From Macrostomum hystrix (taxonomy: Eukaryota; Platyhelminthes; Macrostomidae), in assembly GCA_950097015.1 (NCBI GenBank), contig CATNEN010000029.1:7025501-7089500 (forward strand): 64,000 bases of DNA, given 5' to 3'. The stretch's first letter is position 1, and every line of letters begins with the position of its first letter. This document shows, piece by piece, positions 1 through 11,852 of the stretch. Made by a program: the position numbers and the translations under genes. The notes under the pieces were generated by a model. The model was given only the letters and a program-made list of their open reading frames with translations. It searched no databases and was not told where the DNA came from.

Positions 1-22
1 CACCACTGCTCAACGTGCGCTC

Positions 23-379
23 TTAGCAGGAGGCCTGTGAAAATGAGAGGCGCCTCTGCCGCGAGGCGATTCCGGTCAGAGCTTGTTGGCGAGAGTCCGT
101 TGCGTCATCCACTATGCTCAAACACTGCTCAGAATCTTCGTCGATCTCCTTCAACGAAATCGGCGACCTCATAGGGTGGGCAGCGGCAACGCTGACGGAC
201 AGGTTCAGAGGCGACGGTAGCTGGTTGCCAGCTTCGCAAGAATTGGGAGTCCAGCAGTAGCGAGCCGACTTCCTCCGATTCCCGACATCCGGCGCGACCG
301 TGTCGGCGGCGTTCGGAGCTGCGTCGGCATCTTCGAATGACGCTCGGCGCTTTCTGATTCCGTCCTCGGCTGGGTGCGA
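23..379 (-). CDS. Zinc-finger gene, last coding exon
   Basis: The acceptor CTCCCACTTCAG|TCG opens a 118-codon frame ending in TAA (25-23). Its first two residues, Ser-His, complete finger 4 of the previous exon. The rest has no finger. It is basic near the start (RKRRAS), contains PLNLS and an acidic patch (EIDEDSE), and ends in ...SFSQASC. The Met that opens the longer frame at 406 lies upstream of the acceptor and is not needed. Confidence 0.8.
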   Translation of the reverse strand, partial: SHPAEDGIRKRRASFEDADAAPNAADTVAPDVGNRRKSARYCWTPNSCEAGNQLPSPLNLSVSVAAAHPMRSPISLKEIDEDSEQCLSIVDDATDSRQQALTGIASRQRRLSFSQASC

Positions 380-3300
380 CTGAAGTGGGAGGCGAAGGAG
401 GAACATTTTATAGGATGTGCGTTATCATTTCAAATTTACCAATGTACTTCTTGAGGTATTCGGGGAGTTTTAGCCTAGTGAATGGGGCATTCTACTCACA
501 CTTAAAGGTCGGGGTTCTATTCCCGACTCCACCGGAACAATTCGTGTCCACTTAAACACTGCAAGACAACTTAACTCTGCGTTGCTTCAGTCCACTCAGC
601 TGTTAAATTGGTACCAGCATCAGCTGAAGGTGGGTGTGGCGTCAGGCCCCCAGTACATAATAATAATAAGAATAATATTATTATTAAACAAATACTGTAC
701 GCAGGTACACACTCCCCCAGGTGTGTACATCTGTCCTGACTTTCTCATCGTCAGGCAGTGTACACTCTCACTGTGCCTTGGAGGTTGGCCCTCGAGGTCA
801 TAAACTTGCACGACCAGCCCACCAAGCCTTCTCTCCGCGGCTGCGCCCCAACTTAATGTGGCCTCGCCGCGGAATCAGGCGCGAGAGGCAAACGCGTTGA
901 ACGCTCTGCCACTGACCTCCTGCCCCGCAGTCCATGGACTGAACAGGCTGTACACAGCGCTCACCTGCTCCATGTGGCGCCGCAGCTGCCTCGGGCTGGG
1001 GCAGAGCAGGCCGCAGCTCGGGCATGGGCACATGTCCTGCTGGCCTTCCTCCGATGCGCCGTTGCAGCCGCTGCCAACTACAGCTGACTCGCTCCCGGAG
1101 CTGGGCGATGTTGGCTGGTGCTGGTGCTGGTGCTGCTGGAGCTGCTGCTGGAGCTGCTGGCCAGGTGTACCAATGCCGTGCTTGTTGAGCCGGTGTACGC
1201 GCAGGAAATACTTGTTGCACACCTCCTTGCCGCAGACGTCGCAGCGAATGCGCTGCTGAGCTGGCGAGCCGCCGGTGGAACGCGAGACGGCGGCTGCGGC
1301 GGCGGCGGCGGCTGCCGTTGGTGACAACACGGCAGAATTGCCGGTGGGTGACGACGCAGTCATAGAGGATGAAGCTGTCGGAGACACTGCGATGGGATCA
1401 GTAATGGGGGAGAAAGAAGATAGAAACTCCAGTTTAGAACGCACGATAGGATGTGTTTTGCTGGAACTCTGGGCTAGGTAACTAAGGAAGCCAGGGTAAC
1501 TAAGGAAGCCAGGGTAACTAAGGAAGCCAGGGTAGCTAAGGAAGCCAGGGTAACTAAGGAAGCCAGGGTAACTAAGGAAGCCAGGGTAACTAAGGAAGCC
1601 AGGGTAGCTAAGGAAGCCAGGGTAACTAAGGAAGCCAGGGTAACTAAGGAAGCCAGGGTAACTAAGGAAGCCAGGGTAACTAAGGAAGCCAGGGTAACTA
1701 AGGAAGCCAGGGTAACTAAGGAAGCCAAGGTAACTAAGGAATCCACGGTAACTAAGGAATCCACGGTAACTAAGGAATCCACGGTAACTAAGGAATTTTA
1801 ACTAAACAAAGCGATTGACTGTAATATTTGAAGAGGAATTTTTTAGCAAACAAAACGTTGAAGACAAACGACGGTTATAAGAATTCTGTAACTAACCCGC
1901 CATCAGGTAAATTTGTGTCTCTAAACAGCTGCTCGGTTCGAATCGTCAACTAGGCTATCGGACAAAAGAGAGAATGTATCCGCGCGCGCTTCAAAACCTC
2001 AGCCATCCACTTCCTTGGCAATTACAGCATCGGCATGGGATCTAGAGGAGAGGGGACAATAGGCCTCAAAAATTGATACTCTTGTACCGACGAGTTCGGC
2101 CCTTTCTTCTATTCTCCGTTGGCTTTAAAAAACAACAGCCAAAAGGCGGATCAAAAAGTTAAGGAAATTCCATCTCGTTGGCAAACGGAATTTCTTTTAA
2201 TCTACATGCAATTTCTTTTACTTTGCTTTTTTATTTGTTTTTAGCTTTCGAGGCCGGGCAAAATGAGGGGCGAAAGGCTGGGGCAGGAAAGTTGGGAATG
2301 AAAGGGGAAAAACTTTATTAGAAGATGAAAAACCCTGATGGCATATGATGCGCCTGCTCAACCCCCGGTGCCTCTTTGACTACCCCATCCTTTTTGTCTT
2401 CTGCTTCAATTGAAAGAAAGAGTCGGACAAAACAGGCGCTCCGAACTTCACTCAATGGCAACATTGCAACTTTCTTTCGTGCTCAAAGAAAAGGTAAAAG
2501 GCATGAGAATGGGCTGCCGGGTTGCTAGCGAAGGCAAAGCAGGCAACTCAGCCCAACCTGGAGGAAGCTGGGGAAGCTGGACAGAAACAAAAAAAAGTAA
2601 AAATTTTTATGATTGAAATTCCCTGAGTCACGTCTGTCCCCACACGGCCTGTGGAATAGCCTCTCTTTGGAACAAAAAAAGATTTTGTTAGAGGAAATAA
2701 GGCCAGGAACAGAAAAGTTAAAAGCGAAGACACAAGCTCAAGCTAAAACAAGCTTGAATGCATGGACGCTTTTGTCCGAGGACAGGGGAAGCTATTATTA
2801 TTGACTAAGTCAGGGCTGTATTTCACCTCAACAAAGCTTGTTGCAGCGTTAAAAGAAGCTATAGGTTTCATTGCTCTGAAATTGATGCCAATAAATTTGG
2901 CATCCTAAAGATGGGATAATCTATTTATTTGAATAGTTTTTATCAACGGTAAATATCGATACTCTTTCAGCTTGAGCAGCTTAAACGCTTGAGCAGCTCA
3001 AACATAGAGCATTCTTCTACGCTCTGTTGAGCTAACTTAGTAAAGACTAGCCGTTAGCCTGTGGCTTCAGTTCATTTTTGTGGTAATTTTTCTCAATTCT
3101 GCCCAAGTTACATGCGTGCCATTTCGTGAGGAGCAACTGGTCCGTGTTAAAAAGCAACTGCTAGTATTTTTTTATCAGTTGTCGATCCAGTTTCTCTAAT
3201 CCAGATGTGGAAGACAATGACAATGTTTAGTTGGCATGCAGTTGGAGCACGTTCAAACTTGAGCATAGTCAAAGTCTCTCTCTCTCTCTCGACTATCGCC

Positions 3301-5056
3301 TAATGCTGTAATAACCGCTTTGCTTGAGGAAAATTGTCCCCACCAAGCTTAAGTGAAGGAAGACCGATTCGGAAGCAGCAGTCTATGGAAGGAGGTTCTA
3401 GCTTTGTGGTTAGATCGTTGGAATCACGACTTGAAAGTCGGGGGTTCGATTCCCGACTCCACTGAAAAAAAATTGTGTCATTTAGCAAAACGCTTAACTG
3501 GGCATTGCTTCAGTTCACCCCAGCTGTTAAAATGGGTACCAGCATTAGCTAGGGGTAATTGAGAGTGGGTGAGGCGTCCCCCAGTCCATGGACTGAACAA
3601 TAGCTGCGGCTGGGCTGTCGGCTGCACATCTGGCCCAATTGGGGCAGGTGTAATCAATTTATTATTATTATTATTAGAGTCTATGGAAACATGCCCATTG
3701 TAAACACGAGTGCCGAGGTTAGCAAAAGAGAGATTGCAACAGCCCAGTGGTCGAGAGGTCGCGAGTTCGCATTTCAGCCCGGGGAAAACAATTACCTGTC
3801 TCCTTAAGCAAGAAATTTAACTCCCTGGTGCTTTGTTTCTTACCAACGGGCGTCTCAAAAGCCGCGCTCAAAGGTCGAAAAGCTGATGCCGATGTTGTTG
3901 CTATGGCAACGCGTTGTCCATTGACAGCAGAAGCCACCGGCAGAGTCGGAGGCGGCGGTGGCGGCGGCAGCGGCGGCTGCAGTGCCCGAGGGACTCCGTG
4001 AACTTTCTCTTTGTGCGTGCGCAGAAAGTACTTGTTGCACACCTCCTTGCGACAGATGTCGCAGACAACTCGGTCGGCCAGCTTGGCTGCCACCATGGAG
4101 GACTGGAAGGCGTCCAGCTGGTGATGCTGCTGTTGATAGTGCTGATGCTGGAGCTGGTGACGAGCTGCAGAGGACACCAGACTCAAAGCCTGGCTGTGCT
4201 CAACTGAATCCGAAGCGGTCGATGACGAATGCGGCGGCGGAGGCGGCGGTGGCGGAGGCGGCAGCGACAGAGAAACCGAAGTCGGCAGAGGCGGCGGCGG
4301 CGGGGGCGGCGGTGGCGGAGGCACAGCAGCAGCAACGGCGGCCAGCTGGGCATAAGGGCTCATCAAGGCAGCTGGTCCCAGAGCCAGCGGGAAGGAGCCT
4401 AGAAGAAAGGGATTTAATCCCATAGCGGCTAGCAGAGGATTCGCCATTGACAGATCCTGAGAATGTGGATAGTACTGTTGCTGAAGTTGCTGCTGCTGTT
4501 GCTGAAGTTGCTGCTGCTGTTGCAGCCGCTTGTTCCTGTGCTGATGCTGCTGAGCCTCGACGCCGGAGGTCCTAGAAGTTGGCGCAGAGGAGGCGCCCGG
4601 AGCTGCTTGAATGCCGTGCACATCGGCCTTGTGCTTTCGCAGGTAATATTTGTTGCAGAAGAGCTTCTCGCAGTACTCGCAGTAGCTGTCCGGCTGCCCA
4701 GCTTCGTGATGCCCAACAGACGCAGTCGACGCCGAGGCCGCAGTTGCCACTTTCGCTGAATTGTCGACGGCAGCAGCGGCAGCTGCCGGCGGTTCATTGA
4801 CTCTGCTCGGATTGGTCTGCTTGCGTCGACCCGCAACCCCGATCTGCATTGTTGCCATGGAAACCGGCGAGTCGCCTAACTCGTCATTGTCCGCGTAGTT
4901 TTCTTCGTCATCCTTGTCACCATTGGCGTCGTTGTTGTTTTCAGCCGCTGCTTCATCTGGCTTGACGACTCCGGCGTTGCCGGGGCTGGCCAGGTGAGCG
5001 GGAAGAATGCCTCCGTAGCTGGCAGACAGGGCACTCGCGGCTCTCAGGTACCAATC

Positions 5057-5089
<33 letters not shown>

Positions 5090-5115
5090 ACTTTGCTGGC
5101 TCCACAGACTGTTAC
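23..5115 (-). CDS. C2H2 zinc-finger protein, 3' three exons (5' partial)
   Basis: Probable DNA-binding transcription factor. I join three minus-strand exons: 5115-3844, 1386-965 and 379-23 (stop at 25-23). The first intron is phase 1 (GTT G|GTAAGA ... CGCAG|TG) and the second phase 0 (GAG CAG|GTGAGC ... TTCAG|TCG). Four fingers share the spacing C-x2-C-x12-H-x4-H. Three are close copies with the core CNKY(F/Y)LR: finger 1 at about 4681-4616, finger 2 at 4063-3998, finger 3 at 1243-1178. Finger 4 (1024-965) ends in HMEQ, and its last His comes from the next exon (SH...), which strongly supports that join. The rest is low complexity: polyQ at the exon 1 start, polyAla, His/Gln tracts and two poly-Pro runs. 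The last exon contains PLNLS, close to the PxDLS CtBP-binding motif (inference). The exon before 5115 must end in phase 1 and was not found. I cannot name the family. Confidence 0.85.
450..950. mobile_element. Nested SINEs: family A (-) inside family B (+)
   Basis: Two tRNA-derived elements fill the zinc-finger intron. A family-B SINE starts near 450-500 (box-B-like GGTTCTATTCCCGAC) and carries the family body with a CAGCTGTTAAATTGGTACC core. At about 655 a family-A SINE in minus orientation interrupts it, with its (AAT)n tail at 655-690, body at 690-900 and tRNA-like head near 918. Family-B sequence (AGTCCATGGACTGAAC) resumes at about 930. Possible target duplication: GCCCCCAGT against GCCCCGCAGT. 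The family-B remnant runs almost to the donor at 964. Confidence 0.7.
965..1386 (-). CDS. Zinc-finger gene, exon with finger 3 and most of finger 4
   Basis: 422 nt between CCCATCGCAG|TG and CAG|GTGAGC. It encodes a Ser/Thr/Ala-rich start, a run of about nine Ala, finger 3 (CDVC...HRLNKH), a Gln/His linker and finger 4 up to HMEQ. The open frame runs on to 875 but would then translate SINE-derived sequence, so the strong donor at 964-963 is preferred. Confidence 0.85.
1474..1797. repeat. Minisatellite, 18-bp unit
   Basis: About 18 tandem copies of ACTAAGGAAGCCAGGGTA, drifting at the right end to an AATCCACGGTA variant. It lies in the zinc-finger intron. The 18-bp unit gives a false open frame on the minus strand. 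Confidence 0.97.
1798..3380. other. Zinc-finger intron, no gene seen
   Basis: Mostly unique, AT-rich intron sequence. A GGTTCGAATCGTC stretch near 1935 resembles a tRNA box B but has no convincing SINE body. A short (CT)n run sits at 3280-3292. No exon recognised. Confidence 0.5.
3395..3677 (+). mobile_element. tRNA-derived SINE, family B, near full length
   Basis: tRNA-like head with a TGTGGTTAGATCG box A and GGTTCGATTCCCGACTCC box B. The body includes CAGCTGTTAAAATGGGTACC, then AGTCCATGGACTGAAC, and ends in a (TTA)n tail at 3655-3677. It is the best reference copy of this family in the window. Confidence 0.85.
3725..3843 (+). mobile_element. tRNA-like SINE fragment touching a splice donor
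   Basis: AGCCCAGTGGTCGAGAGGTC and GCGAGTTCGCATTTC resemble tRNA boxes A and B. The following AAGCAAGAAATTTAACTCCC resembles the TTAGCAAGGCACTTAACT block of the family-B body. It ends at the zinc-finger exon boundary, so the minus-strand donor GTAAGA may come from SINE sequence. Confidence 0.55.
3844..5115 (-). CDS. Zinc-finger gene, exon with fingers 1 and 2
   Basis: 1272 nt, phase 1 at both ends. The frame stays open upstream of the Met at 4858, back to an acceptor (CTGAACAG|GT) at 5116-5117, so that Met is probably internal. Order: polyQ (about 10 Gln), an acidic Asn/Asp/Glu stretch, polyAla, finger 1, Gln-rich linker, two poly-Pro blocks, His/Gln stretch, finger 2, short tail. The donor G|GTAAGAAACAAAG lies at the edge of SINE-like sequence (3725-3843). 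Confidence 0.85.
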
Positions 5116-6770
5116 CTGTTCAGTGAAATTATAAATTGTTGCGAATTAGGTGTTATTTTAGGCATTGGTCAGGGGTAGTTTTCTAAGAAAGGCATGCGAA
5201 TTGCATTAAACTCAGCAGCATGTCCATCATTCTTCCCCTGTCAGGTGCAACCCAATCTCGGAAAGCAAAGTCGACAAAGTTTCAAAAAATCATAGAGAAA
5301 GCCATTGCATATTTGCTTAGAATAAAAGTGGAAATAAATGCCATCGACAATAGCAAAAATTGTCCAGCTGAGCGGGAGGTGAGCAAATATTTACTCTTTG
5401 GTTAAAAAAAGAAAACGAATGAGGTGAGTTAATTCATTGGGATTGATGGCTTTGTAGTAAAATTCACTGCAGAATATCTGCTTTTAAACAGGCCTCGGGT
5501 GAGACATCTATGTGCTCATAAGAACAGGAGTTCCATGCCTTGCTTGGTTTTTTAATGTATTCTCATAAAAATAACTGCTGCAAAGGTTCGGTGATGGGAA
5601 AAATTTGTGCATTTATGACTTTCGAAGCCTAATACGGTAGTAGGGGATAACTCACATTGCTGCTTTTAAGCCATTTAGTGGGCACATGCGAAGTTTTTTA
5701 ATATCCCATCGTTTAGCTGCACCCCCCTGGATGTCGCGCGTGCCTTTATTATCCCCCTTACTCCCAGTGGAGCTGGGATTCGGGAAGGCAATTGGTCATT
5801 AAAGGTTTATGGCTGAGCGACTTCTGCCGAGTTTTTTTAATCTGAGATTTCTCTGAAATTCACCCAGAGCTCATCGGCCTCACCTTGGCAGCTTCCAGCA
5901 CTCTTTAGCCTGGCCTTGCAATCGCCGTTATTTTCTCCAAAGCACACACCATCATAGCATTATACAGATGCTGGTTCTCTCATTTCGGTTTGAAAAAATA
6001 GGTGCCCCACAAGATTATAACAAGATGTCGGGGAACTGAGATACTGGGGCAGCCAGCAAAGCCTGATTGACAACCGGAGGGGTTGGAAACCAAAGCAGAG
6101 AGAAAGGGGAGATAAGAAACAGGAAAAAAGTTTTTTTGGAAAGCAAAAGCAAAGAAAATGAATAGCCGGATTCCGAGACTGAAGAATCTTATCGGCCCCC
6201 TCATCTCGGAGGCTGGCTTCGCACCCCAGCTAGAGAGATGGGGAAAAACTTACACCAGAACCCCCCCAGAAAACAAACACAGATCAGCGCGAAGTGAAAA
6301 AGCGATTGGAAAAATGAACATTAAGGAGCAAAATATGAGCGCTTAAAATGGTATAAGTTAAATAACAAAGGTACTGGACAGGCAGACAGACAGGGCAAAG
6401 CACTGTGTGTGAGTTTGACAGGAATGACTTTGCCTTATCTGCTGCTGCAAATCATTTACTTTCAAACGCCCCCCCCCGACTGGCTGACTGACTAGCAACT
6501 TTGGATTGTTATGGCAATGTACTTCATCTCATTACTGAGTCATTTAATTGTAAGGAATAAAAAAATACTTTGAACTTGAAAACGATGAGTGCTGAAATTT
6601 AACCAAACCAAACAAAACTATATTTTTCCCGAAACAGAACATTTTGCGGATCAGAAACTAACTAAAAAATGATTTTTTCTGAAAAATCAATACTTTCACT
6701 AGCCGAAATTTTCCGAATTCGCATGATTTCTGAAAATATTTCTGAACATAAATTTTTTTTTTCTTCACCC
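5116..6770. other. No gene seen
   Basis: Upstream flank or intron of the zinc-finger gene. AT-rich, with no exon or repeat family I can support. Short open frames here lack splice context and composition. Confidence 0.5.
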
Positions 6771-6774
6771 GAAA

Positions 6775-7530
6775 AACCCGAAACTTCTGAAAAACCCGAA
6801 ACTTCACCAATCCTGAAACTGAAAAACACGAAACTTGACCAATCCTGAAACTGAAAAACACGAAACTTCACCAATCCTGAAACTGAAAAACCCGAAACTT
6901 CACCAATCCTGAAACTAAAAAACCCGAAACTTCACCAATCCTGAAACTGAAAAACACGAAACTTCACCAATCCTGAAACTGAGAAACACGAAACTTCACC
7001 AATCCTGAAACTGAGAAACACGAAACTTCACCAATCCTGAAACTGAGAAACACGAAACTTCACCAATCCCGAAACTGAAAAACCCGAAACTTCACCAATC
7101 CTGAAACTAAAAAACCCGAAACTTCACCAATCCTGAAACTAAAAAACCCGAAACTTCACCAATCCTGAAACTGAAAAACCCGAAACTTCACCAATCCTGA
7201 AACTGAGAAACACGAAACTTCACCAATCCTGAAACTAAAAAACCTGAAACTTCACCAATCCTGAAACTGAGAAACACGAAACTTCACCAATCCTGAAACT
7301 GAGAAACACGAAACTTCACCAATCCTGAAACTGAGAAACACGAAACTTCACCAATCCTGAAACTGAGAAACACGAAACTTCACCAATCCTGAAACTGAAA
7401 AACCCGAAACTTCACCAATCCTGAAACTGAAAAAACACGAAACTTCACCAATTCTGAAACTGAAAAACCCGAAACTTCACCAATCCTGAAACTAAAAAAC
7501 CCGAAACTTCACCAATCCTCAAACAGAAAC
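6775..7530. repeat. Minisatellite, about 32-bp unit
   Basis: About 23 copies with the core CGAAACTTCACCAATCCTGA followed by AACTGA(A/G)AAAC. Variants (ACTAAAAAACCC, ACTGAGAAACAC) occur in runs, suggesting block duplication. Confidence 0.96.
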
Positions 7531-7539
7531 ACGAAATTT

Positions 7540-8325
7540 AAAGAACACAAGAATTAACCGAACTTTTTTTTCTTAATTTTAATTTCAGCTATATTCACTT
7601 AAAGTTTTATTTCAAAGCAAATAAAAAGGCTTAAAATTGGAAATAAAACTGGGATTTGAACCAAATACAGTGCAGAAAATTAATTGCATTGGCTGTAGTC
7701 CTTGTTTAATCTGCACAATTCAAATCCACGCTCAAGGCGGCGACAATTCTCGGCTCTTGGGTATTACATTTTTATAGTCAGAAAATACTTTAAGACAAAA
7801 TCCTCCTTATAAGCTGAACTGACCCTGAAAGTTTGTTTTACTTGGCAGTTGTGAATGGGTATAGGGGAGTTTTTTTTTCAAATAATTCTTGAAAAAAAAC
7901 TAATTTTTAAAGGCTTGCAAGAAAAAAAATCTGTACCAACCTCAAAAAGCAATTAATTCTGAATTAATAATTGCTCTAGCGCCTAGAAGGGAAAGGCACA
8001 CACTCGTGCCAGACAAACGCGAAGTGGCAAAAAGTTTCAATAAAAATGAATTTAATTGGAAAAAATGTGACCGCATAAAAAGTTTTCACAATCGGAGTTC
8101 TAGAGGGAAGTGAGTGCCAGCCAAGGACAGCTCAACTCCAAGAACTCCGATTTGCTTTGCTAACTGAGGAATGCCTTCGATAGAGGAATGAAATATATTT
8201 GCATTTAGTTCCTTTGAAACGAATAATTGCTAAAGACAATGTTGCAAATATTTTAACACAAAGGCACAAACTTACTCTAGTAATATTTCTGCTGCCAATC
8301 TTAATCATCTAAAAATATCCCTGAT
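7540..8325. other. No gene seen
   Basis: AT-rich unique sequence with A/T runs. No exon or repeat recognised. Confidence 0.5.
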
Positions 8326-8327
8326 GA

Positions 8328-9140
8328 TTTTTCAGGTAACACACGACAATATCCCTGAGGATTGATCAGGTAACACACGACAATATCCCTGAGGATGGAC
8401 CAGATAACACCAGACAATATCCCTGATGATTTATCAGGTAACACACGACAATATCCCTGAGGATTGACCAGGTAACACGCGGCAATATCCCTGAGGATGG
8501 ACCAGATAACACCAGACAATATCCCTGATGATTTATCAGGTAACACACGACAATATCCCTGAGGATGGACCAGATAACACCGGACAATATCCCTGAGGAT
8601 GGACCAGATAACACCAGACAATATCCCTGATGATTTATCAGGTAACACACGACAATATCCCTGAGGATGGACCAGATAACACCGGACAATATCCCTGAGG
8701 ATGGACCAGATAACACCGGAAAATATTCCTGAGGATGGACCAGATAACACCGGACAATATCCCTGAGGATTGACCAGATAACACCGGACAATATCCCTGA
8801 GGATGGACCAGATAACACCGGAAAATATTCCTGAGGATTGACAGGGAACACCGGACAATATCCCTGTGGATTGACAGGGAACACCGGACAATATCCCTGT
8901 GGATTGACAGGGAATTCACCGGACAATATTCCTGAGGATTGACAGGGAACACCGGACAATATCCCTGTGGATTGACAGGGAACACCGGACAATATCCCTG
9001 TGGATTGACAGGGAACACCGGACAACATTCCTGAGGATTGACAGGGAACACCGGACAATATTCCTGAGGATTGACAGGGAATTCACCGGACATTATTCCT
9101 GAGGATTGACCAGGTAAAACCGGACAATTATCCCTGGTGT
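8328..9140 (-). repeat. Minisatellite, about 34-bp unit, left arm of an inverted pair
   Basis: About 24 copies with the core ACAATATCCCTGAGGATTGA. This is the reverse complement of the unit at 9990-10440. The left half carries ACCAGATAACACC units and the right half ACAGGGAACACCGG units, so the array has two sub-blocks. It gives overlapping false open frames on the minus strand. Confidence 0.96.
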
Positions 9141-9960
9141 TGCCCTGGGAACACAAGAGAACACAAGGGAGCGCAGTTGAACCTGAAATGACGTTGATGT
9201 TTCATTGTGGAAGACCACAATTAGCAGAATGAAATATGTCGGGCAGTTTGAGAGCACCAAAAGCTGCTATTGATCGATGCACCAGTAAACAAAAAACTTC
9301 CATGAGAGGCAGCCCGGGAGCTCTCTACAGAGAAATACGACTGTGTTATTATTGTAGCAGTTTCACACTGGTGCCACTTTTAATTACAAAAGCCAATAAA
9401 CTACTGCAGCAGGCTCGGTAGTGTCTGTGATAGCCAGCTTGTGTGTTGTTTTTTCTGCCTATTTCAACTCCGTAATCAGCCCGGCCTGTCCAAACCATTC
9501 CCCTATTTCCGTTGGAGGGTGAAGTTGAGGGTGGCTGGGACAAAAAACTTTATTAAATCTGAGCCAGTCGGATTAACCGGTAAATTTGCTGCTAAATTCC
9601 CATTCACTGCCTCACGCTCTTAGTTTTGGTGTAGAAATTTGATTGCGAATGAAAGAAACACAATCATATTAATAATAACAATCAAGTGAGCACCGCTTTT
9701 GTTTCTGCTTCTGACAATGTGCTCCGGGCCGTCATCTGGAGGCTTCCGGCTTTGAAGGAAAGAATTGATAGAATTAATGAGCAAAAATTGATCATCTCTG
9801 GTTGGATTCATGCTGCAGTTTGAACCCACCGACAACTAGGATACATGTCTGGTCACTTTTCTGGTCATTATTAAAAAGTTTGATATCTTTGCGTTCATTC
9901 CTGTCAGCCACCTGGCGTGAAATTTTCGAACCTGTCAACATTAGGAACGCTTTTCAGTGT
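9141..9960. other. Spacer between inverted minisatellite arms
   Basis: About 820 bp of unique sequence. The left border (CCCTGGTGTTGCCCTGGGAA) and right border (GTGTTCCCTGGTCAGCATCC) still resemble each other's reverse complement, so arm homology extends slightly beyond the regular arrays. No gene recognised. Confidence 0.5.
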
Positions 9961-10440
9961 TCCCTGGTCAGCATCCGGATATTGACCGGTGTTACCTGAT
10001 CAATCCTCAGGGATATTTTCGTGTGTTCGCTGGTCCATCCTCAGAGATATTGTCCGGTGTTATCTGGTCAATCCTCAGGGATATTGTCCGGTGTTATCTG
10101 GTCAATCCTCAGGGATATTTTCGTGTGTTCGCTGGTCCATCCTCAGGGACATTGTCCAGTGTTATCTGATCAATCCTCAGGGATATTGTCTGGTGTTATC
10201 TGGTCAATCTTTAGGGATATTGTCCGGTGTTATCTGGTCAATCCTCAGGGATATTGTCTGGTGTTATCTGGTCAATCCTCAGGGATATTGTCTGGTGTTA
10301 TCTGGTCTATCCTCAGGGATATTGTCCGGTGTTACCTGGTCAATCATTGGATATTGTCGTGTGTTCGCTGGTCAATCCTCAGGGATATTGTCGGGTGTTA
10401 CCTGGCCAATCCTCAGGGATATTGTCGGGTTTTCTCTGCG
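9960..10440 (+). repeat. Minisatellite, about 34-bp unit, right arm of an inverted pair
   Basis: About 14 copies with the core TCAATCCTCAGGGATATTGT plus CCGGTGTTATCTGG, in inverse orientation to the array at 8328-9140. Each arm could pair with the other in single-stranded DNA or RNA. Confidence 0.96.
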
Positions 10441-10444
10441 TTTC

Positions 10445-11850
10445 GCTAAAGTTTCAGGACTAGACTAGTGAGACCTTTGGTGTTAAATAGGTGTTAATAA
10501 TCAGTCCCTGTTTCAAGGCCAAGCAAGACAAACCCATGAAAGTATAGCCAGACCTGCATAGTTTAGCCAACTCTAGAAAATCAAATCAAAGAAATAACTA
10601 GAAGAGAACAGACACGGCTAGATCATTAACGAGCCGCGAGAAACAAAATGTGAAATTTTGCAGCGTCACTTAAAAAAGCTATAGCGAATTCCGTAGCCAA
10701 GCCCAACAACGATCCAAAGCGACTTAAATTTGGCTCATGAATAAATCATGAAATAACACTTTTCATTTCAAAAAAAGAGAGCGAAAGAGAAAGGAAGTTT
10801 CTTGAAAAAAATAGAGACAAGCTGAGCTAAGAACTCAGGTCGGACTCGCTGTGCACAGGAAGTCATAAGGCCCCTTTTTCTGTGGTCCAAATTTATGGAA
10901 AATAATTTCTGTTCATTAGTGTTTTTTTAGACAAAAAAAGCGGAAGTTAATGCCCACGTTGTCAAGGTGTTGTTTGGGCAATTGGAAATATCATATTTCT
11001 AGCCACAATTTTGCTTTGTGAACCAAGGAAAAACTTCTTAATTTATTTGTTATAATCTTTATTGATTCTAGAATGTTTCTTAGAATCGGGTAGCCGTGCA
11101 TTGTGCGTTGCTGATTGACAAAGAAATCATTAAACTATTTTGTAGGAGCTAGCAATAACCCCGAACTGCGAATTTCAAGTTTTTGAGCTTGAAGAAGACG
11201 AATTAAAGTCAAAGAGAAAAAACTGCTAGCTGACTGCCATGGTAGAAAAGAGATATTGTTGAGGCCAAAGTTAGTCGAAAAAATTGTCATAATTCAAGCA
11301 CTCAATCAAACATTATAAATGTTGGTCTTCAATTTCCTGTAGCTGACACGGACGTTATAGGTATCGGGACCGCTGTTCCAATTGAATTCAGACCCAAGAC
11401 CTTAGCCAACGAACTCATGATAAAGACCTGGAGAGTGACAATGCTTGAATCGAATGTCGAGTCAAGTGTGGACCATCGAGAAATCCACCCCCATTTAACA
11501 TTGTTCCCGTCTCACATTCTATACCACACTCCTCGTCTGCCTATTATTTTTGTTCAGGATTTTGAAAGCTCTTGCTCTATAGGGGTGTGTGTTAAATAAG
11601 CCAATTTAAAAGCACCTTCCATTGCTAGCTAGCTACACCTGCTTTTTATAGTCAATGCTGATACTGGGGGTGTCTTCCTAGACGCTTTTTGAAGGGCCGT
11701 GCAATGAATTGCCGATTGTCTTGTTAAGTGGTCTTTAAAAATTTAGACGAGAACTTTTGCTTTTTGTAATAGCTAGCTAATAACTCTTTAGTGTTACTTG
11801 TCAGCTATACGATCGGTACGTTATTAAATTAGTTCGTTACATCACTCTAC
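10445..11850. other. No gene seen
   Basis: AT-rich unique sequence, no exon or repeat recognised. Confidence 0.5.
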
Positions 11851-11852
11851 TC

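Noticed and set aside
8328-10440. CRISPR-like regular repeats
   Set aside because: Units are directly adjacent with no unique spacers, and the context is animal genes with introns.
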